Assembly: GCF_003952185.1 (NCBI RefSeq)
Contig: NZ_RXFS01000008.1
Location: 1 to 64,000, forward strand
From: Variovorax sp. 679
GTDB taxonomy: Bacteria > Pseudomonadota > Gammaproteobacteria > Burkholderiales > Burkholderiaceae_C
Length of the DNA: 64,000 nucleotides
Direction: 5' to 3'
The position numbers and the translations under genes were made by a program. Below, one piece after another: positions 53,776-62,057 of this stretch; position 1 is the first letter of the stretch; every line of letters starts with the position of its first letter. The notes beneath the pieces were generated by a model. The model made no database searches and was not told the DNA's origin. It saw only the letters and a list, made by a program, of their open reading frames with translations.

Positions 53776-54327
53776 CTACTTGGCGGCGGTCTTCGGCAGC
53801 GCCTTCACCGCATTCAGCATGCGCTCCACATGCTTGTCCGGATTCAGGTTCTGGTAGTAGTAGGCGACCTTGCCGTCTGGCGCGATCACGTACGACAGGC
53901 GGTTGGCGAAGTCGGGCCGTGTCTGCATCAGCGCGTCGAAGCCCTGGATCACGGTCTTGCCCTCGTCGGACGCCACCGGAAAGCGGCTCTGGCATGACTT
54001 GACCGAGAACTTGGACAGGGTACCTATGTCGTCCGCCGAGACGCCGATCACGCTGGCGCCCAGTGCCGCGAACTGGTCGACGGCTTCGGCGAAGGCGTGG
54101 GCTTCTATGGAGCAGTCGTTGGAGTCGGCGGCCGGAAAGAAATACACCACCACCGGGCCTTTGGCGAGCGCATCGGCCAGCGAGTAGCGGAAGGTCTTGC
54201 CGCCGAGGGCGGCGTTGGCGGTGAACTTGGGAACGGGATCGCCGATGTCCAGGGCAGCCCAGGCAGGGTGTGCAAGAGCCGTAAAAAACGCCATCCAGGC
54301 GATGCGATGGAGATGCGAACGGGCCAT
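53776..54327 (-). CDS. Exported peroxiredoxin, BCP/AhpC-TSA type
   Basis: A 183-residue thiol peroxidase with a Sec signal peptide (cleavage near HPAWA-ALD), so it should act in the periplasm. The peroxidatic site reads FPAADSNDCSIEAHAF with Cys72 and differs from the canonical PxxxTxxC by having Ser at the Thr position. A second Cys112 (VKSCQSRFP) could resolve it. It diverges from the five-gene lipid operon, with 153 bases between. Confidence 0.88.
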   Translation of the reverse strand: MARSHLHRIAWMAFFTALAHPAWAALDIGDPVPKFTANAALGGKTFRYSLADALAKGPVVVYFFPAADSNDCSIEAHAFAEAVDQFAALGASVIGVSADDIGTLSKFSVKSCQSRFPVASDEGKTVIQGFDALMQTRPDFANRLSYVIAPDGKVAYYYQNLNPDKHVERMLNAVKALPKTAAK

Positions 54328-54480
54328 GATGTAACTCCGCGGCGGTGTGAATCGAATTCTAGGCCGGAGCCTTCACAAGAAAAGCCCTGAAACCGGCGCT
54401 GGCCGCCCGGCGTACAGAACGAACGGACAAGACGGCAGCAAACGATGACAAGAAGAGAACTACGCAATGAAAGCACCATC

Positions 54481-56058
54481 ATGAACGCCTGGCTCTCATC
54501 CTTTCTGCGCATCGCGCTCGCGGGCGCCCTGATGGCCTTGCTCGGTGCCTGCGGTTCGCTGCCGCCGGCGAGGGAGCGGCCCGCCGAGTTCGCGGCCTCC
54601 GCCGACCCCTCGACCACGCTGGCGAAGGTCGTTGCCGCCTCCACGCCGCCCGAGGAGCATTCGGGCTTCCGGCTGATGCCGCTGGGTGTGTATTCGCTGG
54701 ACGCCCGCATCCAGCTGGCCCAGCGGGCCCAGCGCTCGCTGGTGGTGCAGTACTACCAGCTCGAGAACGATCCGGTCGGCCGCCTGCTGCTGCGCACCTT
54801 GCGCGAGGCTGCGGGCCGTGGCGTGAAGGTGCGGGTGCTGGTTGACGACCTTTACACAGTCAAGAGCCAGCAACTGCTGCTGGCGCTGTCGGAGACGCCC
54901 AATGTCGACGTGCGCCTCTTCAACCCGTTCTGCTGCGGGCGCAACGGTTTCCTGTCGCGCTTCGCGGCGTCGCCATGGGAGATTCCGCGGCTCAACCACC
55001 GCATGCACAACAAGCTCTTCATCGCCGACGGCGTGATGGCGGTGGTGGGCGGGCGCAACATCGCCGAGGAGTATTTCGTGCTGAGCGAAGCGCAGAACTT
55101 CATCGACATGGACGCGCTGGTGGTCGGCAAGGTGGTGCCGCAGCTCGAATCGATCTTCGACGCCTACTGGAACAGCGAGCAGGTCTGGCCCATCGCCGAC
55201 ATCGTGACGGGCGAGGGCGGCCGCAAGCCGAGCGGCGCCGACTTCGACAGCTGGGTGGGCATGGCCGCGCCGGCACCGAAGATCGTGCTGCCGCCGTCCG
55301 ACATCCTCGGCTACGGCCCCATTGCCGAGGAACTCGACGGCGGGCGCATGGGCCTGCTGTGGGGAGAGGCGAGGGCCATCGCCGATCCGCCCACCAAGCC
55401 CGCGACCATGACGGCGGAGGAAGCCATCTCCACCAGCGTCACGATGAAGGTCTGGGCGCTGCTGCTCGACGCTAGGAGCGAGGTCGACCTGACTTCGCCC
55501 TACCTGGTGCCGGGCGAGCGCGGCATGGAGGCCTTCCAGGACCTGGCCAGGCGCAAGGTCAAGCTCACGCTGCTGACCAACTCGCTGGCCGCCAACGACG
55601 AGCCGCTGGTGCACACCGGCTATGCGCGCTATCGCGAGAGGCTGCTGCAAAGCGGCGCGGACGTGTACGAACTGAGCCCGCAGCGCACCACTGCGGGCGA
55701 GCGCTTCGGCATGTTCGGCAAGTCGCTCGGGCGGCTGCATGCCAAGACGGCCGCCATCGACAAGCGGCGCATCTTCATTGGCTCGATGAACCTGGATCCG
55801 CGCTCGGCCAGCCAGAACACCGAGATGGGGGTCGTGGTCGACAGCCCGCAGCTGGCGCGCGAGATGCTTCGCATCATCAGCATCAGCAAGCTGCAGAACT
55901 CCTACCGGCTGCGGCTGGCGAAGGACACCGGCACGCTGGAATGGCTCACCAACGACGGCGAGAAGGAGGTGATCCTGACCACGGAGCCGGAGTCGGGTTT
56001 CTTCAAGCGCTTCTACAACATGCTCATCGCGCCGATCGTTCCCGAGATGCTGTTGTAG
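54481..56058 (+). CDS. Phospholipase D-family lipoprotein, cardiolipin-synthase-like
   Basis: 525 residues. Signal peptide with lipobox LGAC (Cys24), then two HKD motifs: HNKLFIAD at 176-183 with GGRN after it, and HAKTAAID at 420-427 with GSMN after it. Both are complete, so an active phosphodiesterase/transphosphatidylase is expected at the periplasmic face. It resembles exported PLD-family proteins such as YmdC/ClsC. It is the first of five closely packed genes; the next starts nine bases later, suggesting that phospholipids are the substrate of the pathway. ATG at 54481 begins the signal peptide. Confidence 0.9.
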   Translation: MNAWLSSFLRIALAGALMALLGACGSLPPARERPAEFAASADPSTTLAKVVAASTPPEEHSGFRLMPLGVYSLDARIQLAQRAQRSLVVQYYQLENDPVGRLLLRTLREAAGRGVKVRVLVDDLYTVKSQQLLLALSETPNVDVRLFNPFCCGRNGFLSRFAASPWEIPRLNHRMHNKLFIADGVMAVVGGRNIAEEYFVLSEAQNFIDMDALVVGKVVPQLESIFDAYWNSEQVWPIADIVTGEGGRKPSGADFDSWVGMAAPAPKIVLPPSDILGYGPIAEELDGGRMGLLWGEARAIADPPTKPATMTAEEAISTSVTMKVWALLLDARSEVDLTSPYLVPGERGMEAFQDLARRKVKLTLLTNSLAANDEPLVHTGYARYRERLLQSGADVYELSPQRTTAGERFGMFGKSLGRLHAKTAAIDKRRIFIGSMNLDPRSASQNTEMGVVVDSPQLAREMLRIISISKLQNSYRLRLAKDTGTLEWLTNDGEKEVILTTEPESGFFKRFYNMLIAPIVPEMLL

Positions 56059-56067
56059 CCTCGGGGG

Positions 56068-56841
56068 ATGGCGCAGACCTTCACCTCGTTGTCCGCCCTG
56101 CAGGTCATGCTGTGGGGCTTGCTTTTTTTCGGCGGAATCTATCTTGGCTTCGGCGCGATCACCTGGCTGCTGACGAAGCGCGTGCTGCCCGCGCTGGGCG
56201 TCGGGCGCGCTCTCGATCCGCGGCCGCTGCAGCCGGAGCAGCTGCGGCGCGAGCTCACGCAGTCGGGCGTGTCGGTGCTGATCTTCGGGCTGGGGATGGT
56301 GTTTCCCTGGGGGCTGCTGCAGCTGGGCTGGGCGCGGCTCGATCCCGATGCGGGATGGCGGCAGATCGTGGTGGAAATCCTCGTGCTCGCGGTCTGGAAC
56401 GACGTGCATTTCTGGATCAACCACCGGCTGCTGCACACGCGCTGGCTGAGGCGCTTTCACGGTCCGCACCACCGCTCGTTCGTGACCACGCCGTGGTCGA
56501 CCTACAGCTTCCATCCCATCGAGGCGCTGATGCTCGGCAACGTGATCCTGCTGCCGATGATCGTGCACGACTTCAGCTTCTGGTCGCTGGCGGCGGTGCC
56601 GGTGTTCAGCCTGTTCTTCAACTGCGTCGGGCACTCGAACTACGACTTCTTCACGGGCGTGTCGTACAGCCACTGGTTCGCGGCGAGCCGCCGGCACCAC
56701 CTGCACCATGCCGTGCACAACGGCAACTACGGCTTCCAGTTCACCTTCATGGATCGGCTGTTCGGCACGCGCATCGCGGCCGATGCGGCCGAGCCGGTGC
56801 TTCGGGCCTTCCGCGAAAAGCATGGCGCGAGCACGGCCTGA
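56068..56841 (+). CDS. Sterol desaturase / fatty acid hydroxylase family protein
   Basis: A 257-residue integral membrane protein with the diiron histidine pattern of the superfamily: HFWINHRLLH (114-123), HGPHH (131-135), GHSNYDFF (His189) and RRHHLHHAVH (about 209-217). These enzymes use oxygen to hydroxylate or desaturate lipid alkyl chains. Four to five hydrophobic helices are visible. Its last 20 bases overlap the start of the desaturase gene, indicating coupling. Confidence 0.92.
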   Translation: MAQTFTSLSALQVMLWGLLFFGGIYLGFGAITWLLTKRVLPALGVGRALDPRPLQPEQLRRELTQSGVSVLIFGLGMVFPWGLLQLGWARLDPDAGWRQIVVEILVLAVWNDVHFWINHRLLHTRWLRRFHGPHHRSFVTTPWSTYSFHPIEALMLGNVILLPMIVHDFSFWSLAAVPVFSLFFNCVGHSNYDFFTGVSYSHWFAASRRHHLHHAVHNGNYGFQFTFMDRLFGTRIAADAAEPVLRAFREKHGASTA

Positions 56842-57763
56842 CGCGATCCGCCGCCGGCCGCAGCTGCGTCACCGGCGCGACTGGCAGAGCCTTGCCTACC
56901 TTGCCGCGCTGCCTGCGCTGGCGGCGTGGCAGTGGTTCCACGGCTTCGACGTGCTGCTGTACGGGCTGGTGCTGTTCCTGACGCTCGGCGTCGGCGTGAT
57001 CCACCACAACCACGTGCACCTGCGCATGTGGCGCAGCCGGCGCTTGAACAGGTTCACCGATTTCTGGATCACGCTGCTGCAGGGCCATCCCACTTTCGTG
57101 TTCTGGCCGGCGCACGTCGCCAACCACCACCGCCACAGGCACGGACCGAAGGACGTGGCGCGCACCTACCGCTTCGGCGGTGACACCAACCACCTGACGG
57201 GCTACCTGCTGCATCCGTTCCAGGCCGTGTGGGTGCTGATGCCGGTTTTCTTCGCGTGGCTCGGGCGACTGCGGCGGCATCGACGCGGCGCGTGGCGCTA
57301 TTGCATGGCGCAGTACGCGGTGTGGCTGGCGAGCTGGGCGGTGCTGCTGGTGATCGACTGGCGCAAGGCCCTGCTGTTCGTGATCGTGCCGCAGCTGCAC
57401 GGCCTGCACTGGCTGCTTGCCACCAACTACCTGCAGCACGCCCACGCGGACGGCCGGAAGCCCGTACCGAAGGAGGCGCCGGGCGATACCACGGGTAGCC
57501 GGTTGAACTACGCACGCAATTTCGAGGGGCTGGTGAACCCCTTGCTGTTCAACATCGGCCTGCACACCGCACACCACGAGAACCCGCATGCCCACTGGTC
57601 CGAGCTCACCCGCCTGCATCGCACGCGCTACCGCGCGCAGGTGGACCCCGTGCTCAACGAGGGCGGGCTGGTGCCGTACATGGTGCGCGTCTTCGTGCTG
57701 GGGGCCGTGTGGCCGCGTTTTCGCAGCCGCCCGCTGATGCCCCGCGATTCATCAACTCACTGA
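56822..57763 (+). CDS. Fatty acid desaturase
   Basis: A 313-residue membrane desaturase. Histidine boxes are HHNHVH (61-66), HVANHHRHRHG (98-108) and HTAHHENPH (248-256), with an additional HGLH/NYLQHAH region (193-208). The spacing fits the membrane fatty acid desaturase/alkane hydroxylase fold with two hydrophobic pairs. The start at 56822 overlaps the previous gene by 20 bases and supplies the basic N-terminus. It stops three bases before the ketoacyl-synthase fusion gene. The substrate may be a fatty acyl chain or an aliphatic intermediate. Confidence 0.9.
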   Translation: MARARPDAIRRRPQLRHRRDWQSLAYLAALPALAAWQWFHGFDVLLYGLVLFLTLGVGVIHHNHVHLRMWRSRRLNRFTDFWITLLQGHPTFVFWPAHVANHHRHRHGPKDVARTYRFGGDTNHLTGYLLHPFQAVWVLMPVFFAWLGRLRRHRRGAWRYCMAQYAVWLASWAVLLVIDWRKALLFVIVPQLHGLHWLLATNYLQHAHADGRKPVPKEAPGDTTGSRLNYARNFEGLVNPLLFNIGLHTAHHENPHAHWSELTRLHRTRYRAQVDPVLNEGGLVPYMVRVFVLGAVWPRFRSRPLMPRDSSTH

Positions 57764-57766
57764 ACC

Positions 57767-59683
57767 ATGCCTGTCTCATTCCAACGCGTGTACCTAGAAA
57801 GCGCCGGCTACTTCATGCCGGGCGAACCCATTCCCAACGACCGCATGGACGCGTACATCGCGCCGCTCAACCGCATGTCGGAGCGCATCAAGCGGCGCAT
57901 CCTGGCGGAGAACGGCATCCTCACGCGGCACTACGCCATCGACGCGGAAGGCATGACGCAGCACACCAATGCGCAGCTGGCGGCCGGTGCGATCCGCGAC
58001 TGCCTGCAGCGGGGCGGGGCGGAGCTGTCGCGGGTGTCGCTGCTGGCCAGCGGCTCGTCGGGCGGCGACACGCTGATGCCGGGCTTCGCCAACATGATCC
58101 AGGGCGAGCTGGCGGCGCAGCCGATGGAAACGCATTCGGTGCACGGCATCTGCGCGGCGGGCGTGTCGGCGATCCAGACGGCCGCGCAGGGCATCGAGCT
58201 GGGGGCGCATCGCTCGGCGATGGCGGTTGCCAGCGAAATGCCGTCGCGGCTCTTCAAGCGTTCGCGCTTCGCGGCACGCGGCTATGAAACCGACTTCGAC
58301 TCGCACTTCCTGCGCTGGATGCTGTCGGATGGCGCGGGAGCCTTGCTGTTGTCCGATGGCACGCCCGCATTGGCCGGCGCGCCGGGCTTGCGTCTGAAGT
58401 TGAAGTGGGTGCACCAGCGCGCGTTTTCGGGTGACTACCCGGTCTGCATGCAGCTCGGCCTGACCGAAGACCGCGCGCGCGGCCATCTCGATTTCGGCTC
58501 CTGGGCCGAGGCCGAGGCGGCGGGCGCCTTGTCGCTGCGGCAGGACATCCGCCTGCTGCCGCACCTGTTCGACATTGGCATCCATGAATACGCGGGGCTG
58601 GTGCGCGACGGCTGGGTCGATCCGAAGCGGGTCGACCACTTCCTGTGCCATTACTCGTCGGAGAAATTCATCCCGGTGGTCGAGGACCTGATGGCCAAGG
58701 CCGACCTGTCGATTCCGCGCGAGCGCTGGTGGAGCAACCTCGCATGGCGCGGCAACACCGGGGCAGCGTCGATCCTCGTGATGCTGGCCGAGTTCCTGCA
58801 CACCAAGGCGCTGAAGCCGGGCGAGCAGATCTTCTGCTACGTGCCGGAGTCGGGGCGCTTCATGGCGGCGTACATGCTGCTCGAGGTGGAGGCGGTCGAT
58901 GCTGCGCCCGCGGTGGTGGCTCCTCGTGCGGCGGCGGTGCTCGACGACGACCTGGTGATCGCGCCGCCGCACGATCCCAACGCCGCGCCCGAAGGCCTGG
59001 GCGCCTTGCTCACCGAGCTGGCAGCCATCTGGCACGACTACCGCTCGCGCGTCTGGCGCACGCCGCTCATCCGCCAGATCCGCGAACGCCGATTCGCCGT
59101 GCCCGACTACCTGAACTGGATGGAGCAATGGGTGCCGCAGGTGCGCGAGGGCAGCCTGTGGATGCGCGAAGGCGCAGCCTCGCTGAGCGAGCCGTACCAG
59201 ATGCTGGCTTCGCTGATCGGCGTGCACGCGGGCGAGGAGCAGAACGACTTCAACATTCTTTTCAGCGACTACCGAAAGGCCGGCGGCACGGTCGAGAACA
59301 TCGAGGAGCTGCGCCGCAACCCCGGCGGCGAGGCGCTCAACGCCTACCTGCACGGCCTGGCCGCCACGCGCGACCCGATCGGCCTGCTGGGCGCGATCTA
59401 CATCATCGAAGGCACGGGCCAGCGCATCGTGCCGGCGCTGCTGCCGCTGCTCAAGGCCAGCCTGAAGCTGCCGCCGGATGCCTTCCGCTTCCTCGAATAC
59501 CACGGCCACAACGACGAAAACCATCTGAGCCGCTGGCTTACCGCCGTGGAGATGGTGATGGCCGTGGAAGGGCAGGCGCGCGCCGCCGGCCAGATCGTCG
59601 AGACGGCGCGCCACACGGCCGCGCTATACCTGATGCAGTTCCAACACATCACGCAGCGAATGCCCCATGGATCGAACGCCTGA
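57767..59683 (+). CDS. Fusion of ketoacyl synthase III-like and heme-oxygenase-like diiron domains
   Basis: 638 residues in two parts. Residues 1-375 are a thiolase-fold KAS III/OleA-type synthase with the full catalytic triad: Cys129 (VHGICAAGVSAI), His295 (CHYSSEKF) and Asn330 (RGNTGAAS). A Pro/Ala linker follows. Residues 405-630 form a helical domain of the heme-oxygenase-like/TenA type. Candidate metal ligands are Glu453, His487, Glu490/491, Glu549, Asp583 and His586, with YHGHNDENH near the end. Related proteins (UndA, SznF) are diiron oxidases. The fusion suggests condensation of an acyl chain followed by oxidative cleavage or tailoring. The product is unknown. Confidence 0.88.
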   Translation: MPVSFQRVYLESAGYFMPGEPIPNDRMDAYIAPLNRMSERIKRRILAENGILTRHYAIDAEGMTQHTNAQLAAGAIRDCLQRGGAELSRVSLLASGSSGGDTLMPGFANMIQGELAAQPMETHSVHGICAAGVSAIQTAAQGIELGAHRSAMAVASEMPSRLFKRSRFAARGYETDFDSHFLRWMLSDGAGALLLSDGTPALAGAPGLRLKLKWVHQRAFSGDYPVCMQLGLTEDRARGHLDFGSWAEAEAAGALSLRQDIRLLPHLFDIGIHEYAGLVRDGWVDPKRVDHFLCHYSSEKFIPVVEDLMAKADLSIPRERWWSNLAWRGNTGAASILVMLAEFLHTKALKPGEQIFCYVPESGRFMAAYMLLEVEAVDAAPAVVAPRAAAVLDDDLVIAPPHDPNAAPEGLGALLTELAAIWHDYRSRVWRTPLIRQIRERRFAVPDYLNWMEQWVPQVREGSLWMREGAASLSEPYQMLASLIGVHAGEEQNDFNILFSDYRKAGGTVENIEELRRNPGGEALNAYLHGLAATRDPIGLLGAIYIIEGTGQRIVPALLPLLKASLKLPPDAFRFLEYHGHNDENHLSRWLTAVEMVMAVEGQARAAGQIVETARHTAALYLMQFQHITQRMPHGSNA

Positions 59684-60581
59684 ATTCCTGAAGCAAGCCC
59701 ACGACGAGCGCGACCCCAGCCCCTGGCTGGCGCTCTACCTCGACCAGAGCACGCCGCTGCCCGACGACGTCAAGGCTGCGTGGCTGGCCGACTCGAGCTC
59801 GGGCTCGCGGCAGTACCTGCTGCCGTTCCTGAGGCCGATCGCACGGCTGACGATCATCCTGATCCAGATCGTGAAGGTGTTCGTGCCGCGCAACTGGTCG
59901 CACTCGATGCTGCTGCACCGGCTGCTGGCCTGGGGGCTGAAGCGATTCGTGTCACCGGAGGCCAACTGGCTGATCCTGCGGCACTTTCACCTGGGTTCGC
60001 AGGTGCTGGCCTTCATCGGGCGGAATTCGCCGGTGCCCGTGGCCACCAACCCCCTGGAGCCGGCCGACATCGACGCGCTGAAGGACGAGATGTTCCTGAA
60101 GCACGACCTGAACCTCTTCAACTTCGTGATCAGGCTGAACACCGCGCTGCGCGATAAGGGGCTGGCGCTGTGCAAGGCCGGGAAGGTCGATTTCTCGATG
60201 ATCCGGGACCCGGGGCTGCGTCTGGAAGACATGCCCCGGGGCAAGCTCAATTTTCTCGACCTGCAGAGCGCCATCGAGCTTTTCACGCCGCTGTACCAGC
60301 TGATGCTCACGGACAACGATTTCTGGCGCGCGGCCAATTCCCTGCAGCTGGACGAAACCATCGGCATCTACGCGGCGACGATCCTGAATGCGCCCGAACA
60401 CCTGATCCTGGTCAACAACAAGCACCCGCTGGTACCGCTGTCGACCCTGCGGGCGGGGCACCGGCTGGTGATCCACGGGCTGTCGACCGAAATGCTTCAC
60501 AGCCTGCTCCAGCGGATGCAGGTGGCGCAGCAAAAGGCGGGGCAACCGGAGGCATCCCTCTACGAGCAGCCACTTGCATAG
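59667..60581 (+). CDS. Conserved-looking protein of unknown function, 304 aa
   Basis: I do not recognise a family. It has one or two moderately hydrophobic segments (YLLPFLRPIARLTIILIQIV at about 50-69 and WLILRHFHLGSQVLAFIG around 100-117) and an otherwise mixed helical sequence with conserved-looking RHFHLGS and KHDLNLFNFVIRLN. It overlaps the end of the fusion gene by 17 bases, so it is the fifth gene of the lipid operon and probably acts with it, perhaps as a membrane-associated partner. Confidence 0.8.
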   Translation: MDRTPEFLKQAHDERDPSPWLALYLDQSTPLPDDVKAAWLADSSSGSRQYLLPFLRPIARLTIILIQIVKVFVPRNWSHSMLLHRLLAWGLKRFVSPEANWLILRHFHLGSQVLAFIGRNSPVPVATNPLEPADIDALKDEMFLKHDLNLFNFVIRLNTALRDKGLALCKAGKVDFSMIRDPGLRLEDMPRGKLNFLDLQSAIELFTPLYQLMLTDNDFWRAANSLQLDETIGIYAATILNAPEHLILVNNKHPLVPLSTLRAGHRLVIHGLSTEMLHSLLQRMQVAQQKAGQPEASLYEQPLA

Positions 60582-60607
60582 GCGTATGCTGCCCCCAGAT
60601 GCTGGCC

Positions 60608-60970
60608 ATGAACACGACCGATAATCCGTCTCCCAGGACCGATCTGGCAGTGACCCACGTGTTGGCGCAACTGCTGGAAAAGCTTGAGCACAGCGCCGTA
60701 CCCGTTGGGGCGGAGCAGTACCGTTCCGTGGTCGAACACCTCGTACATGAGTTCGAGGACGTCGGGCAGGGCGCCGAACTCGGCCGCCTGCTCGATGCGT
60801 ATCCGGCCGCGGCCGAGGTGTACGAGAACCTCAATTACAAGCACGCCGGGCTTTGCCGCTCGGCATTGGACGCTTCCCTGGCGGCCGAAGTCAGCGCCCG
60901 GGAAGCCATTGCACGCGCGATGCGCCGTGCCGAACCGAACAGCAAGGACAAAACGCATGGCGAAGGGTGA
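60608..60970 (+). CDS. Hypothetical protein, 120 aa
   Basis: A mostly helical acidic protein without signal or membrane segments. Motifs QYRSVVEHLVHEFEDVGQG and AAEVYENLNYKHAGLCRSAL suggest a compact helical bundle. The family is unknown to me. Starts at 60599 and 60608 are possible. It lies 26 bases after the lipid operon and overlaps the next small gene by 14 bases, so the two small genes are coupled and might read through from the operon. Confidence 0.7.
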   Translation: MNTTDNPSPRTDLAVTHVLAQLLEKLEHSAVPVGAEQYRSVVEHLVHEFEDVGQGAELGRLLDAYPAAAEVYENLNYKHAGLCRSALDASLAAEVSAREAIARAMRRAEPNSKDKTHGEG

Positions 60971-61187
60971 AGTGAAGACGGCGGTGGTGGCGGACGGCCT
61001 GCGTTACAAGTCGAAGACGCCGGGTTCGCCGTTCCGCGCTTCGGCGTCGTTCAGCGGCGCGACCATGTCGTGCTTCATGTGCGGCAAGCACCGCGTGCGC
61101 TCGCAGCTGCGCACCCGCCAGGTGCTGGGCAAGTCGCAGACCGTGTGCGCGCCTTCGTGCAAGGCGCTGGACGAAGCCCTCGAATAA
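60957..61187 (+). CDS. Small four-cysteine protein, putative zinc ribbon, 76 aa
   Basis: A basic protein with cysteines at 39, 42, 64 and 68 arranged CxxC-x21-CxxxC (SCFMCGKHR and VCAPSCKAL), consistent with one zinc site. The many Arg/Lys between the pairs suggest nucleic acid contact. The function is unknown. The start ATG lies inside the preceding gene. Confidence 0.75.
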   Translation: MAKGEVKTAVVADGLRYKSKTPGSPFRASASFSGATMSCFMCGKHRVRSQLRTRQVLGKSQTVCAPSCKALDEALE

Positions 61188-61200
61188 GGGTTTTCGCGGC

Positions 61201-61232
61201 CCTCGATGGGGTACCCTGCTACCACATCGAGG
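61201..61232 (+). terminator. Possible terminator hairpin
   Basis: A perfect 8-bp stem (CCTCGATG/CATCGAGG) with a 16-base loop lies 13 bases after the small zinc protein gene. It is followed by AGGCATTTTGG, only a short T run, so its strength is doubtful. Confidence 0.4.
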
Positions 61233-61320
61233 AGGCATTTTGGCGACATTTCCTCGTGCATAAATCACGGAATGGGCTTCCACGTCGGAGGCAATCGCTA
61301 TACAGTTGGACACAAATGAT

Positions 61321-61340
61321 GCATGTAATTGCATGTAATC
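61321..61340 (+). repeat. Tandem 10-bp direct repeat in an AT-rich leader
   Basis: GCATGTAATTGCATGTAATC is two nearly identical 10-base units one helical turn apart. It lies about 107 bases upstream of the 195-residue unknown protein in unusually AT-rich DNA, and could be a regulator site or part of a promoter. The rest of the 61188-61446 gap shows no gene. Confidence 0.45.
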
Positions 61341-61446
61341 AAAAGTCCTACTAGTAGCTGATTTCCAATGAATTGCTGCCACGCCGTTCACACTCCATGC
61401 AGGGCATGGAATCCAACCTTCCCGAGGGTCGTAAAGGGGTTCCGTC

Positions 61447-62034
61447 ATGGCTAAATCGCGTCACGTGGTCATGCAGGTGGTCAAGCGATCCTCCGGCAGC
61501 GCCACGCACCATGTCGAATTCCTGATGGACGACAACTTCGCCGAACGCCTGCGCCAGCTGCGTTCGCTGGTGCCGCCGCTGGGCAGCCTCAACAAGCAGC
61601 GCGACCTGGTCATCGACAAGGTGCGTGTCCGCCTGCCCAACGCCATCTGGCGCTCGGGCAACGAGATCGAGATGGATGGCGGCGTTGACGGCTCCTGCAT
61701 CGTCATCGCCGCGGAAGGCTCGTTCAATTGCGGCGGCAAGGACCGCAAGACGCGCGAGAAGCTCGTGACGTACAACTTCTCGATCGCCCGCCTGATCGAG
61801 CTGCATGCCGAGCGCCCGGAAGGCGAAACCCTCTACATCCGCGACGGCGTGTTCGCCAACGACGAGCCTGCCGAATCGCCGGCCGGCCGCTGGGTTGCGT
61901 CGATGCACGAGCTGGAAGTGGTGATGCGGGTGCCGGATGCTCCGTCCGACTTCGACACCCTGCACGACCTGACGATGCGCCCCGAGCATCAGCAGGCCGG
62001 CGGCGGTGCGCCGAACCGCGCCAATTTCTACTGA
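61447..62034 (+). CDS. Hypothetical protein, 195 aa
   Basis: A soluble protein with no signal peptide, alternating strands and helices. It begins MAKSRHVVMQVVKRSSGSAT and contains DKVRVRLPNAIWRSGNEIEMD and CIVIAAEGSFNCGGKDRKTR. I do not recognise it. It has its own AT-rich upstream region with a direct repeat, so it is probably an independent transcript. It converges on the PF10118-type gene with 23 bases between the stops. Confidence 0.7.
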   Translation: MAKSRHVVMQVVKRSSGSATHHVEFLMDDNFAERLRQLRSLVPPLGSLNKQRDLVIDKVRVRLPNAIWRSGNEIEMDGGVDGSCIVIAAEGSFNCGGKDRKTREKLVTYNFSIARLIELHAERPEGETLYIRDGVFANDEPAESPAGRWVASMHELEVVMRVPDAPSDFDTLHDLTMRPEHQQAGGGAPNRANFY

Positions 62035-62057
62035 GCTGAGCCGGGGCTTTTCCTTTT

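Noticed and set aside
54496..56823. A 775-codon open frame opposite the PLD and hydroxylase genes
   Set aside because: It has no recognisable domain, while the sense strand has two HKD motifs and histidine boxes.
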